Assembly: GCA_032207245.1 (NCBI GenBank)
Contig: CM063504.1
Coordinates: forward strand, 24,759,629-24,823,628
Direction: 5' to 3'
DNA: 64,000 nt
Origin: Pardosa pseudoannulata
Lineage: Eukaryota > Arthropoda > Arachnida > Araneae > Lycosidae
Shown here in pieces: positions 51,634 to 63,860 of this stretch (positions within the stretch are counted from its first letter, which is position 1; every line of letters begins with the position of its first letter). The notes under the pieces were generated by a model, which did no database searches, was not told the origin of the DNA, and worked only from the letters and a program-made list of their open reading frames with translations. The translations under genes and the position numbers were made by a program.

Positions 51634-52640
51634 TATATCAAAATTATTTAAGTTTAATATTTTCTTAAAAACCTCCTCCCATTCTAATTCCTTAAAATCT
51701 TTTTCCCATCCTATAAATGTCTTAATCAAAGAAGCGTCCTCGACTTAAAATTCTTTCTATACGTTTCCAAATTTCTCTCCTATAGATGTAAATTTTCTGT
51801 CTATTTAACACGTTTTCTAGCTGTCGCCGGCAAATGGCTCTGGATTTTTTCTGATCTTAACACTTAAATTCGCTGAGTAAGTTTCTTGTCCCTTGGGAAA
51901 TTTCTTTCGGTCTTCGCTCTTGGGTGCACCTCTGTTCTAGCAGAATGATTTTTGTGTCTTTCTTTTATTTGACGTTGACTAGTAAAGATGTCCGTTTTAG
52001 TAGCTTTAAAACAAAGCTTTAATTAGATTTGTGCTGTTCTCTTTCAATGGCCTGCATCGTTATTACTGTTGGCTGATTAGCTTTTATGTTTCCGCAGAAC
52101 AAGTTTTCTCTTTTTCAGCGAAGGCAGATGAGCAATCTTATAAACAACTTTCTAAACTTTGAATATCTGTTACTATTATTTGTTACGGTCTATTTATAAT
52201 ATTGTCCTTTGGATCGCCATTATAGGAGTATTTGATGCTCAATTATAAATTTACTTTTTCTGTAAATTCTTTGACTGAACTCTTGACAAATAGCTTCTAT
52301 TGTAAAACATTACAGTACTGCGTTTATATGTGAAACCAAATAATTCTATCATAAAGTTTTTTTTCTTTTTTTGTATATTTAGTATGACTTTCTATGATGT
52401 TTAGAATGACATGTAATTACTAACTGGTACAGGCAGTAATATAAAAATCTTTTTTAATTTCATATTTGTTTCTTTCTGTGCAGTCCATAATAACTTAAAT
52501 TCCAGCTATTTATCGAAAGAATCGGGAATAAAGGGGTTAAACGACATTTTTAATGAAAAACTGACATGACAATCTGAATATATAAATAAATTACAACAAA
52601 AATTGAGCATGATTAAAAATATTTTTTATTCTATCTGCAA

Positions 52641-53534
52641 GTATTGACTCCACTTAATGTGATCGCGGTTAATGTTACCAATAGCTTATTGTTATCGAAA
52701 TCCTTTGGTCCCAATTTTCTCCATTCATTTGTATGTTAAAATTATTGATTTATGGGATCGTTACATCGGTTAATGTTATCAGTTTTCCAACCTCATTTTA
52801 ACTGGTAAAGGAATATTCACAATGTATTCAGAAGGAACCCAATCTTTTATTTCCCTTCACTGTTGTTTTAATTTCCAAGACTTCTCCCTCTTCCTCCTAG
52901 GGAAATGAGGAATGAACAAAGGAATGGGATATTACACGTTCCTGGAATTTTTCAGAAATATGCACACCTTGCTGGTGGTCAATGGTTGTCAGATAAAAAA
53001 TTCGGCAATATATTCTTGTGGAAACTGAGAAGGAGTGTATGCACATTTTATGCCTTGCTCGCTTACATGCAGTTGTCGATATGGAAGCTAGAAAGCGAAA
53101 TAATTTAACATTAAAACAAGAGATCGAAATTTTAAATCGTTGTGACAGGTTACCAAAATTGAATCAGAGCAATGCTACAGAGCAGTTAACTATTTCTCAG
53201 CCTCTGAATCGCGTTGAAAGTGTTGAAACGTGGAGTACAACACTACTCCTTATGACTTTAAAAAACATTATGATTACGAACAATTTATCAATGAGCTTCT
53301 TAGAAAACACTGTAGACAGTCAACAATTGATAAATGTTTTTAATTATGTATACAATTCTTATGTTTCAAAAAATAATATAGTAAATAAATATAAGGTGAG
53401 TTTTTTCATTTTATTTTTAAATGTAGTACGTGTAAGTTAAACGGGGGGGGGGTAAATTTATCTAATTTCGAATATCGTTTATTGTTATCGAAATCACGGT
53501 GTCCCAGACTGATTACATTAAGCAGCGTTCACTG
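52641..53534 (+). mobile_element. Tigger/pogo-like element, internally deleted
   Basis: The right end, read inward on the minus strand, is CAGTGAACGCTGCTTAATGT, with a TA just outside. The left end has the related CTCCACTTAATGTGATCGCG. Both continue to a shared GTTATCGAAATC block. The centre encodes MEARKRNNLTLKQEIEILNR, which matches the N-terminal CENP-B/psq-type helix-turn-helix of pogo/Tigger transposases. A further frame (about 53225-53400) may be a C-terminal remnant. The DDE catalytic core is missing, so it is non-autonomous. Confidence 0.7.
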
Positions 53535-54473
53535 TATTTGTTTTCAATGTCGGTAAAAAATAATCTGTAAAATAAGAATATGCTTTTATCAAAAATATAA
53601 ACTTTAAAATTTACGCATTTGGGATAATTGTTGAATAAATACTTGGAAGAATTTCTTTTTAGTCGAAGATATTACATACATATATAAAATAAGTTCGTCA
53701 CTGACGAAAAATATTATCCCCTTGCGTTTATCAATTGAAATGCGCATTAATTTTACACTGTCACACATAAAGATATTTTTTAGATTTCCTTATGTCTGCG
53801 GATCTTATTAAAGCAAGATATCATAAATATAATCAGGCAAAAGCGAAGCGTGTTTTTGATAGATAATGATCAGAAAAATGTTTCATAGTAATATTTTCTT
53901 TCTTTTATAAACTTTTCAAATAACTGGTTTCTGTCTGTCTCTACCTAATCTTTCCCTTTGTACCTCTTATTTGCAAGTCAATGCGCATAATAGATTGGGA
54001 TCTCTTGATCTCTCACAAAGATTAATAGTCTCTGGTATTTTCATTTGATATTTATATAATATAATGGCAGTAAATGTGCCATAGAGTATAGTATTATACT
54101 CTGATGTTTTAAGTTCTTTGACTCTTTGAAAGAAGCTATCCATCTTAGATTTTAAAAAGCTTTCATTTTATCGCGATATCTTTTCTTTCTCCAATATTCT
54201 GGGCTGGTTAAATTCAATGATTGAAAATATCGATGGCAGATTTTTTAAAAGAATGATAATGATTAAAGTTAATAATATATTAATAATTTATAATAAATTA
54301 AAAAGGAATGATAAAAATTATATCTTATTATTTTCTTTTATATCTCAAGCTTAGAATTTGGCAACTAATTATGCATTTGTTACAAAACATTTAATGCATA
54401 AATTATTATTTCGGAAGTTTCTTAAGAACTTGGGATTATTTTACAAGATTTAAATCGCTTATATGTATACACA

Positions 54474-54540
54474 TTAACCCTTTAACTGGCAGTGGTTTCG
54501 CTGCGAGACCACCTGTTAATACTTTTTTTCTCTTCTTAAG
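54474..54540 (+). mobile_element. Possible piggyBac-like terminus, copy 1
   Basis: TTAA (54474-54477) is followed by CCCTTTAACTGGCAGTGGTT then TCGCTGCGAGACC. The same start, TTAACCCTTTAGCGGACAGT then GGTTTCGCCGCGAA, occurs at 63807. TTAA plus a CCCTTT end suggests piggyBac ends, but the opposite end was not found for either copy. Confidence 0.4.
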
Positions 54541-55056
54541 AAACATCCGAAGGATTTTTTTTCCTATTTTCTGTGTTATTGACTCTTGTACCAACAGATA
54601 ATAGAATGTTGCATAATTTATTTTTCCCTTTAAAATATGTTAGTTTAAAATTGCTTTACATGAAATCTTGTATTGCATCATCTCGAATTTGATTTCTCGC
54701 CTTATGATTTCATATAAAAACACATACACAAAAAAACAACAATGAAAAATTGTGTAGTTACCTATTTATTACATCATTTTGATATGTTAATTGTACATTG
54801 TTCTTCCAATATAATTAATTAAAGAAATCTCTTGTTTTCATTCTGTGAAAGGGAAAGTTTTCATAATTCCCCCTGCCCTCCTCCAGAAAAAAAAAATTTC
54901 CTCCCAAGAGAATGTAAAATTTGTTTTCATATGGTTCCCATTTATAAAGTTCACAGACGACGTTTATAACCTAATGCCGTTAAATCGGAAAGAATTTTTA
55001 ATCGTGACCTTTAAACGGTTAACGTACATTCATAGGCGTGAAAACATACACATATA

Positions 55057-55063
55057 TACATAC

Positions 55064-55125
<62 letters not shown>

Positions 55126-55133
55126 TAAATGTG

Positions 55134-55221
<88 letters not shown>
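55057..55221. repeat. (TA)n microsatellite with a GAGAGATA interruption
   Basis: TA runs from about 55068 to 55117 and from about 55138 to 55221, separated by agagagataaatgtgtatat. Confidence 0.95.
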
Positions 55222-55224
<3 letters not shown>

Positions 55225-56596
55225 TATTGACCCTAAATTTATTCAAATTTCTCCTGATTCACATTCTATTTTTCAATTCTGAACTTTCTCTGCCACTCAA
55301 ATTAAAGACGGGATTCTTTGATATTTTCTTTCCTCCCACTCTTCTCAAAACATATTACTAAATTAATACTTGTTATGTGTTGTCTGCTTGCTACTTTTAT
55401 AAACTAGTTGTTAATTCTCATAGGATAAACAAAGGATAATTACAATTTTTATGCCGTTGTATGCAGTTTTGCGGCCAAAATGGTTTAACTAGTCTCCACG
55501 TGATTTCTCTCTCCAAATGTCATTTTCACAAATCAACAGATGCATGTTTATCTCTTACTTGTGTAAGACATGTCCTTATGCTATCCGACTTAAAGATAAA
55601 AAATAAGAAAAAGATATTTGATTAGTACCTGACTGGTTTTAGTACTCCAGTAAGTTAGTTTCCATGACTTGACTGCAGTAAAGTTACGTTGCGAAGAAAG
55701 CCCTGGTAACCATAATATATATCCTATATATCCCGTTTGATCGGTGAGGAGGAATTTTTACCCGTTACATATATACATACACACACTCGTAGTATTCATT
55801 CAGTATGTATTCGTTGGAAATGATTCAGGCCTTAATTAATTAAGCCCGTATGATCATTTAATGAGTTTTAATAAAAGTTTAAAAAAATAATAATTTAAGG
55901 AATTATTTTTCATTATTAAATTATCTGCATATTAAAAAATGTCGTACTGAAAATTTCTAGTAGAATGCGAGTGATAGTGAAAATTATAGAACGTTATAGA
56001 CCTTATGAGAATCTTTTTATAATTAGAGGTGACATTTAAATTCGACAGTAATAAAGGAAACCTCATGAGATGATATACCTGTGAATGCGGCCTTTATGAT
56101 AGTATTATAGTTTTATGAATTAATTGCATTATATGAGCCGTTCAGTATACTGATAAACTGGAACGTCAATTCACAAAATATGCCACGCAGTTCTTGTTCA
56201 AACCAATATTCCCCAATTTTAGTTATCAGCATGGATTAATGATAAATTTTGGTTCAGTGGGTCGGTGAATAGGCTACTCTTGGCATCTTTTAAGAGCTTT
56301 TATAACATATTTGTAATTTAAAAAACTGGAGTTAGTCAATGTGTGCACTGAGTGGTTCATATATCAATAATACAATAAAAAAATCAATACTACAATAAGT
56401 TTTTCGATTAAATATGCTGTACGAATGACACTAAAAAGTTTGTAGCTGGTAGAGAAATTTTTAGGTGTTTTTCATGAACTGCAACCAAAAAATTTCGGAG
56501 TTACTATTTAGTTAATTTCTTTAGTAAATAAAAATTACTCCAATTGAGTGCTTTATAGTCGCTTTTTTCGAATTTTAAAATCTTACTTGCTGAACC

Positions 56597-56629
56597 CCGA
56601 GATCCACGGAATACAGTTTGAAAACCACT
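56597..56629. mobile_element. Solo hAT-type terminus
   Basis: On the minus strand it reads TAGTGGTTTTCAAACTGTAT then TCCGTGGATC, closely like the end at 38758-38790. The partner end was not identified. Confidence 0.4.
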
Positions 56630-56917
56630 ATCATCTATTTAAATAAGTAGAGGTGCCGATGGGACTCTTGTCCTTTGCAGTGGGGTGATTAAATTGTTGA
56701 AAACAGATATCAATAACAAAATATTTATTTTAAAGTTAAGCATCATTTATAAACGTAAGTTACATTGTATAAAATGTTAAATACTTCCAATTGGTGCCAA
56801 AAATAATTTATTTATTTATATTCATGGTTTTTTTATCGAATTTATATATGCACTTCCTGCATCCATCGTTTTCCATATCTGTTCACCTGAAAATAGATAG
56901 ATCTAGTTTCCATTATA

Positions 56918-58055
56918 CACTGTCTACCAATAAGTATTTGGAAACCTATGCAAATGACAATATCTGCGGTCTTGAGGTACGTCACGGCCTCTGCCGGTAT
57001 ATATCGTGTAGGAAACAGCATCGGCATTAGTCGCATGTGAAATGCCGCGCAGTTCGCAGCTCACTGATTTCGAGAAAGGTATAGTTATCGGGTATCACAA
57101 ATGTGGCCGATCCTTAAAGGACATATCTAGCTATCTGAAGTTCCCAAAATTGACAGTGGCCTATGTGATTAAGAAGTGGAAGGTGAGCGGTGGTCGGGAT
57201 GTGCCCCAAGTCGGCAGACCAACTAAACTGGGAGATAAAGACCGACGAGTGCTGCCCAGAGAAATTCGGAAGAACCGAGCCCAACCCATGACCCTCATCT
57301 GCGAGGAATTTCAACAGGCATCCGGGAGTATTGTTTCAATGAATACCATACGTTAGGAAGCACATCTGTTTGGATTTCATGGTCGTGCTGCTGCCCATAA
57401 GCCTTTGATCACAAAGTCCAACCGCGCTGCTCGGTTAAAGTGGTGCAAAGCACATCGAAATTGGATCGAAGATCAGTGGAAACAGGTTCTTTAGAGCCAC
57501 GAATCAAGGTTAACCCTTTACCGTTCGAATGGCAGGGTCTGGGTCTGGCGTCTGCCTGGAGAACGTGTCCTGTCAGAATGCATTGTACCAACAGTCAAGT
57601 TCGGCGGAGGTAATATGGTCTGGGGTTGTTTCTCCTTGTATGGACTGGGACCCTTTGTCCACATTTATGGTAAGCTCAACACTGATGTCTACTGCACTGT
57701 TTTGGATGACAATGTGCTTCCTACTTTGTGGCAGTTTTATGAGTTGGTCCCCTGTTACTTTCAGGACGACAATGCCAGTTGTTATGTTTCGAGGTTAACC
57801 AAGGCTTGGTATAGTGTCAATGGAGTTCATAGAATGAACTGGCCTACCCAGATCCCAGACTTGAACTCTTCGAGAACCTCTGGGACGAGTTGGAAGACAA
57901 TACCACTAGCTGTAATACAAACACTTTTGGAAAGTATGCCCAGGAGGGTTCACACTGTAATTGCCTCTCGTGGAGGTTCTGCCAACTATTGATTTTGAAT
58001 AAAATTAGTTTTTCTTTTCTATCACTGGTGTTCAAATACTTATTGGTAGACAGTG
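56918..58055 (+). mobile_element. Tc1-type DNA transposon, decayed, 1138 bp
   Basis: Perfect 23 bp terminal inverted repeats (CACTGTCTACCAATAAGTAT plus TTG, and the complement at the right) are bounded by TA dinucleotides at 56916-56917 and 58056-58057, the Tc1/mariner target duplication. The transposase gene inside is broken (57042-57995). Its perfect ends contrast with a coding region carrying stops and a deletion, so it could still be moved by a transposase supplied elsewhere. It ends 62 bp before exon 4. Confidence 0.9.
57042..57995 (+). pseudogene. Tc1-like transposase pseudogene
   Basis: The ATG at 57042 opens MPRSSQLTDFEKGIVIGYHK, the first DNA-binding helix-turn-helix of Tc1 transposases. 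A GRPTKLGDKDRRVL linker with GRP-type hook follows. In-frame TAG codons at 57354 and 57492 break the frame. After them come [14 protein letters not shown], a catalytic-region DDNA and [10 protein letters not shown], then a short out-of-frame segment that would read ENLWDELE. The original frame resumes with [20 protein letters not shown]. Comparison with the usual family layout implies a deletion of roughly 25-30 residues between ENLWDELE and IPLAVIQ. It would not make an active enzyme. Confidence 0.9.
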
Positions 58056-58117
58056 TATTAATTCTGCATTTAAGAAATCAATAAACTGTTAATTTTATTA
58101 TGCTTTACATCCTTTAG

Positions 58118-58226
58118 TTTGCTGCGAGTCTGGAGCTCATTAAAAAGAGCGTTTCTGACACATTCCTACCTAATACTGTGGAGTCTACAACAACTATGAT
58201 TAATCGTCACAAAGAAGAACGAAAAA
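58118..58226 (+). CDS. CCDC141: CCDC141-like protein, coding exon 4 (residues 146-181)
   Basis: The exon has 109 nt: phase 0 entry (acceptor catcctttag) and exit after the first base of a codon (AAAAA before donor gtgagc). It reads FAASLELIKKSVSDTFLPNT and then ESTTTMINRHKEERK. This fits the linker between two spectrin-like helices, with polar residues and a Pro, before the next long helix. Phase 1 joins exactly to exon 5. The Tc1 element lies just upstream and leaves a short but intact polypyrimidine and acceptor region. Confidence 0.85.
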
Positions 58227-58685
58227 GTGAGCTCAAATATTTTATTTTCATATAGTAGTTTTAGTAACTTTTTATGTAACAACCTATCTACTGAAATTTA
58301 AAAACATATTTTGTCTCCATATATATGATTGTGTAATTATATTTTTATAAGCTAATTGAACATTGAGTGAAACTTATGTACGGATGTTTTTAATAGGTTT
58401 TATACAACAGGTTTATTAACACAAGAGTCAACTTATTTCCCTTGTCTACGAAAGAGAATTTTACCTCACCCTCTTTATGTACTATCAAATTATCTTTACG
58501 TTAATTTGCTATTTTTGAAAACTAGACTAAACATTTGTTACTGATGAATCCGGTTTAAAAAATATTATATTTTTAGCAATATAAGCGCAATATACTTTCA
58601 TATGTGTTGGGTATTAATTTTGTATGTATTCAGGCGTGTACATAGGTGATAAATGTGATAGGCGTATGTATACAGATTTCTTCAT

Positions 58686-59009
<324 letters not shown>

Positions 59010-59058
59010 AACTATTTATTTTTCTATAGCTTTCGGACAGCTTCTTTCATTATTTTAG

Positions 59059-59141
59059 AAAAAGATCTGCAAGATCTTCTAAGAGCTGTAAAATCTCTAA
59101 AAATATCTGACAATTTAAAAATTTGCTCTCCGAGAGCGTGA
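59059..59141 (+). other. Possible alternative terminal exon (phase-compatible)
   Basis: An acceptor-like ttctttcattattttag precedes 59059. Spliced to exon 4 (one leftover base) the frame reads [20 protein letters not shown] then KICSPRA and TGA at 59139-59141. The peptide has coiled-coil-like leucine spacing and keeps the frame, which would give a short isoform of about 209 residues. An AATAAA occurs near 59800. Such short frames also arise by chance in AT-rich DNA, so it is only a candidate. Confidence 0.2.
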
Positions 59142-59609
59142 AGCCCCTTTTTGTTTGAGAATTTCCGAAACTAGCTGCTAGGGATCTCTTTTAATTAGTC
59201 AGATTCCTCAGCCTGAGGGTGTGAACTGTAGCCCTAGCAGACTGTTTACAGTAGTGGTTAAAATTGAGAAAAGCAGAGGCACACAGATGTTTCTCACCTG
59301 ATTGCTAATTTGAGACTATAAGAGTATTTTTAGAGTCTCAAGCGTTTGGATATAGAATCATTTCGGTTTGTTTTTAAATATCAATGTTCAGGGTGTTGGT
59401 TTCACTTTCTCAAGAGATTTTTTGGTGATATCTTAAAAGATAATTACATTTGTCTGTAGATACAGTTGAAATTTTTCCTCATACACTCTAATATTTCTAA
59501 AAAATTAAAATCCATGAAAAATTTATCCGTAGAAAAAAAACTACCGTTTCATGTGATTTTTACTATATAAATTTTCAATTTAAATATTTTATTGCGAAGC
59601 ATTTTTATG

Positions 59610-59940
59610 TAGTTATATCGCAATCTAATAATAGAATCTTTATAAATATGTTTAGTGAAATGTATGGAGATTTCAGAAGCCGTTAACAATTATATAGGAA
59701 TTTTACTGTATAAATGAATTTAGTAAATTATAATTCGAAAATTCAAAAAGCATAAAATAATAATCATATTGGAATCTAATAATAGAATCTTACTGTATAA
59801 ATAAATTTAGTAAAATGTAATTTGAGTATTTGGAAACAATCAAATAACAGTTATATCGCAATCTAATAACAGAATCTTGCAGTATAAATAACTTTAGTAA
59901 ATTGCAGCTCGAGATTTTAGAAACCATCAAATAACTGTAG
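59610..59940. repeat. Tandem array (units about 70-90 bp) ending at exon 5
   Basis: The block 'atatcgcaatctaataatag...aatctt.c.gtataaat.a.tttagtaaa.tgtaattcgag.tttgaaac.atcaaataac' recurs about four times. The aatctaata motif is at 59622, 59773 and 59860, with a partial unit between the first two. The last unit stops about 28 bp before the exon 5 acceptor. Confidence 0.75.
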
Positions 59941-59967
59941 AGTGAAACGTTACTATTTCTTTTCCAG

Positions 59968-60227
59968 CCGCACTGTCTAACTCCATGAGGATGCTGAGCG
60001 ACGGCCAGCTTCTACTGGAGAGACTGTGCGAGGTAGGCACTCACAGTATGGGAGACTCGAGGCCTGCCCACATGCAGCAAGCCGCCCGAATGGCCTCCTC
60101 GTTCGTCGAGAGGCATATGGAGACCTTGCAGGACAGATGGCGTCACCTCGAGTCCCTCTGGAACCAGAAAAAGACCCAGCTGGAGCAGTGTCTTCTTAAG
60201 TGCCAGATGGAGAACCAAATGAAAGAG
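59968..60227 (+). CDS. CCDC141: CCDC141-like protein, coding exon 5 (residues 182-268)
   Basis: The exon has 260 nt. The acceptor is tttcttttccag. Entry completes the split codon (A|CC, Thr) and exit is phase 0 after GAG (donor gtgagg). It reads SMRMLSDGQLLLERLCEVG, a loop rich in Gly/Asp/Ser, then QAARMASSFVERHMETLQDR and WRHLESLWNQKKTQLEQCLL. The W...L..LW..K..QLEQ pattern is a spectrin-repeat helix C signature. Human CCDC141 has an equivalent LDKYLKQQWQEL..VLQ-type end here by memory. It is the most GC- and CpG-rich exon, in contrast with its AT-rich introns. The gene continues past the window edge. Confidence 0.9.
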
Positions 60228-61667
60228 GTGAGGCTGGCTTCACTCACGCTGGTAAAGATAGAAACCCAGAATGGGTTGGAATGGAGAAATACGATTCCCA
60301 CTTTTTAATGTAATAAATCTCCCTCATCAACCATACCAGCTTTGGGAAACTCATCAAGTGACTTTTTTTTGCTCTTTAATGATTTCGAGGAAAAATTCTG
60401 CAAGTGTTTCTTTTAAAAACACTCGCAATATCGCTCGGAAAATTTATTTTAGATAAATGTTTGTAAGCATGTATTTTGTTCCAGAATATAGTTAGAATAG
60501 AACCATAATAGTTATATGCTTGTCAGTATCCACATTATATTTTTTATTTAAATAAAAATGTGAAAGTAAGGTTAATAATGTAATGCAGTGAATGCTTTTA
60601 ATATTTTCAAAATGTCACACTCACATTGTGAATAGGAATTGAACGTACCAAATGTGAATAAAATTCACATCTGGTATGACTGTAAAAACATCCTATTATT
60701 ACAATTAAAAAGAGGTTGAATATATTTCTAAGTGTATGTAAAGACAGGGAATATAGGTATTGATAAATACTTAAAAAATTAACGAATACTATTCATGACT
60801 ATATATCTTTGGTATCTGTATTTTTAAAACTTTTGTGAAATATTTCTTTTTTGAATCAACTTTATTTGTTTAACATCGTTATTACAATTTTAGTTCAAAA
60901 TTTTAAACGATATTTTTTGTCGTATGTGTTATTAATAACGTCCTAAGATTTTAATTAATTTTATGTAGATATTTATTTTTTAATTTTTTTTTATTTAATT
61001 GAATTATTACGCTCCGTTTTTAGAGAGAATTAAGTATATTTTACACTAAACATTGGATTATGCAATTTATCATAAAATTTTACTAATTATATATTAGTTT
61101 ATTGTTAGTTCACCATATTATAACTAGCTGTAACCTTTCTTAGGTAGATATTTTTAAAGCTCTAGAACATGGGTATGCAGCTAGTTTTACGTCAAGAACC
61201 AGGTAGTTCCCTAAAGACGTTGGGTTCGTACAGTAAAATTTTGAAAACTTGAACTTTATTGCAAAATTTAAAATCTTATAAAACTTAAACAAAACCCATC
61301 ACAAATTGTCTGGCTTTGTTTTTGACATGTGAGAGAAAAATCTGGCATATATTTGATGATATGTGTATTCCGATGTCCAGAGAAAATGAGTGTGCATGGA
61401 TCATTGGACTTTCAATGTGATATTTAAATGAGCATGTGAACACAAAATGAAATTTTGACGTGTTAATGTGTCACCAAAGAAAATATTTGCGTGCAGATGT
61501 CTGTTGTTCCAAGCATGCACATGAGCTTTGACTCGAACAGTCGTAGTTTTAGATAGGTTTGAGGCAACAACGTTTAAAATTTCGGATCTCCACCATTAAC
61601 ACACCTTTCTTTAAGAATATTAGCACATTGGAGTTCGACGAGTTTCATTTGAATCTTCTACTTTTCA

Positions 61668-62175
61668 ACGTCGGCTGAAAAAAGGTGAAACACACGACGG
61701 CTAGAATGCATCACTAGAAGTGCCGCATATGGCCCTCGGGTCTTCAGTTTGATACCCTTGCTCTGTACTTATGTGTTAAGCATTTTTAAGGCTACTTCCT
61801 GTATTTTTTCACGAGAGTTTTTTTAAGGTTACAGTTTTAAGGTTTTTTTAAAATTTTTTTTATTACCTTCTAAAGATCCCGTGTTTTGCTAAAAGTCATC
61901 ATAACAAATAAAAGTAAATTTTTTTAAGACCACATTAGATAACACCTTTATATTAGCCTACTATTGTATTTCATGTAGTTTATAAATAATCATTTCTTAT
62001 AAACTGTAAACTTTAAAAAAACTCCGTTGAAAAAATAAAGGAAGTAGCCTTAAAAATATTTAGCACTTAAAAACAAAGCAGGGGTATCAAACTGGCGGTC
62101 CGAGAGCCATATGCGTCCCTTCTAATGATGCAATCCGGCCATCGTGTGCTCTAGCCGGCAGAAACGTTTGAGGGA
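61668..62175. repeat. Imperfect palindrome of about 0.5 kb (foldback element)
   Basis: The left arm carries 'cgacggctagaatgcatcac', 'gcatatggccctcggg', 'agtttgatacccttgctctg', 'ttttaaggctacttcctgta' and 'gagtttttttaaggttacag'. The right arm has the complements in mirror order, starting around 61985 and ending near 62175. The arms are about 170-190 bp, roughly 75-80% identical by eye, around an AT-rich centre. The internal CAGGGGTATCAAACTGGCGG motif is hAT-like and points outward in both arms, so this may be two hAT ends joined head to head. Confidence 0.75.
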
Positions 62176-62189
62176 AGCATTAGAAAATA

Positions 62190-63010
62190 TCTTTTATCAG
62201 TTATAAGTTATCAATTATAAGTTATCTGTACGTCTGCCATCGAATTTATGAAGCGGTTTTACCTGGAATGGATAGAGGTATCCATATTGGATTTTTGATG
62301 AGTTAGGGTTAGCAACTTTAGAAATACCCCCTTCCCCACTTTTCTAGCATTTAATGCCATTATTTCAAACCTTATTTTCTCCTGTTAAGGCGATTAAATT
62401 TATCAATTTGTCAAATAATAAAAAGTTAAAAATAAATTTTTTTTCTAGCATTATGATGTCATTCCTTTAACCATCTCATTGAATAATTTTTTATTTTAAA
62501 TTATTTAAATATCGTCTGCATTATTTTCATACTTTTTATCACTGTATTTACGTAAATAATTTTCTTTTATATTTGGCCTAAATAATAGATTACGTACATA
62601 TGCGATAATTTTAAATTTAATCATCGATTTTTTTTTTGTTGCAATGGAAATTTTTATCCCCGATATTAACAGCAAATTCTGTATACCTCCAGGGTGTAGT
62701 GAAAATGATAGTTCCATTCCTTTACTTCCATTAATTACTAGGGAAAAAAACTGGAAGAACTTAACGATAATTTTGACGTAGCTAAGAAAACTTTGAATTA
62801 TCTTTCTAAATGAATTCAGGGTGATTCTAAACTGCTTTCACAGTATCAAGAGACTTTAGAGGAGTAGGAAGAAAAACAAATTATTTAGCGTATGCCAGAG
62901 AATTCTCAGCGAAAAAACAAACCATTTTTTTATCTGCCTTATAGGGAACTTTACAATTCTGGAAAACTAATAATTTTACTGATCCCGTCATACGACGGGT
63001 TATATGCCAG
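62190..63010 (+). mobile_element. Non-autonomous Helitron-like element, copy B
   Basis: Collinear, in reverse complement, with 15937-16846. It starts TCTTTTATCAG after an A. It ends with the hairpin CCCGTCATACGACGGG, then TTATATG and CCAG (one change from CTAG) before a T. The 5' end carries a GTACGTCTGCC motif equivalent to the GTCCGTCTGTCC of copy A. A short frame near 62743 reads KKLEELNDNFDVAKKTLNYL before a stop. It is not long enough to call a gene. Confidence 0.55.
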
Positions 63011-63806
63011 TTCATGAATAATCATCATAACTAGTAAAAGTCAAAAACATTCCAAAACACCTCTTTGTAAGTAACTAAAAGATAACGTTGCTTATAGGCA
63101 TTCGTCATAAGTCAGAAAGTGCAGCATTAATATTTGTGAGTTCATTATACGGGTATGCAGCGTCCCCTCAATAAAGAAAAAACGATTGTGGTGGTTGCAG
63201 TTCTTTTTAAAATACCGCTTCACGAACAGAAGATAAGTCATACTGCCTCTGTTTATGCCATGGAGAATTTTTTCCTAATGATCTATGGTAAGTAACGCGA
63301 AGCGAAATGAAGCGATCTCATCTCGGGCGTTGGAGGATCAAATGACTCCAGGGGGAAAAATGTCGACGAGATAGCGCATGAATGGATGACTTTTCAAGTG
63401 TTTCAGTTCTGTCCTGCAGAAATGTCTTGCACGAATTTCTTTTCTTGTCTTCAATTATATCTTAATTAGTAACTGTGAAAGATAGGGTTTTTTTACTATT
63501 GGAATTTTTGTCAATTTAATAATGGCGGAAGTATTTTGCTTTTCAAAGTCAATAATATTTGCAGTTTATTCCATGTATTTAGACGTATACAGACTTGTAC
63601 GATAAAAATGTTACTCTCCCTTGGCATACTCTTTGGTACTCACTCTAAAAGATCCACCTTTTTTATGTCTCTGAGGAGGTTGCCATTGCATCGACCCTTA
63701 ATAGTGAGGTTGCTATGTAAGCATTCATTTAGTCTTGGACTGATCAATATTAATTTACAAATATAATTTATATATTTATGTACTATGCACACAATTATAT
63801 AAATAC

Positions 63807-63860
63807 TTAACCCTTTAGCGGACAGTGGTTTCGCCGCGAACCCTCCTGTTAAACATGTTT
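63807..63860 (+). mobile_element. Possible piggyBac-like terminus, copy 2
   Basis: TTAA (63807-63810) then CCCTTTAGCGGACAGTGGTT and TCGCCGCGAACC, about 80% like the copy at 54474 in the same orientation. It probably extends beyond the window. Confidence 0.4.

Larger units (their letters stand above)
51564..58117 (+). other. Intron 3
   Basis: GT-AG intron of 6554 bp, phase 0. It contains a (TG)n run, a Tigger remnant, a possible piggyBac-type terminus, a (TA)n tract, a solo hAT end and a Tc1 element that stops 62 bp before exon 4. The stretches 51640-52640, 53540-54470 and 55230-56590 hold nothing I recognise. Confidence 0.85.

Noticed and set aside
62743..62812. A sixth CCDC141-like exon (a KKLEELNDNF-type coiled-coil frame)
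   Set aside because: It lies inside the Helitron-like repeat, ends at an in-frame stop and has no donor.
63150..63300. A spliced exon ending at a gtaagt near 63290
   Set aside because: After the nearest acceptor-like site the phase-0 frame hits a stop within a dozen codons, and the peptide resembles nothing in the family.
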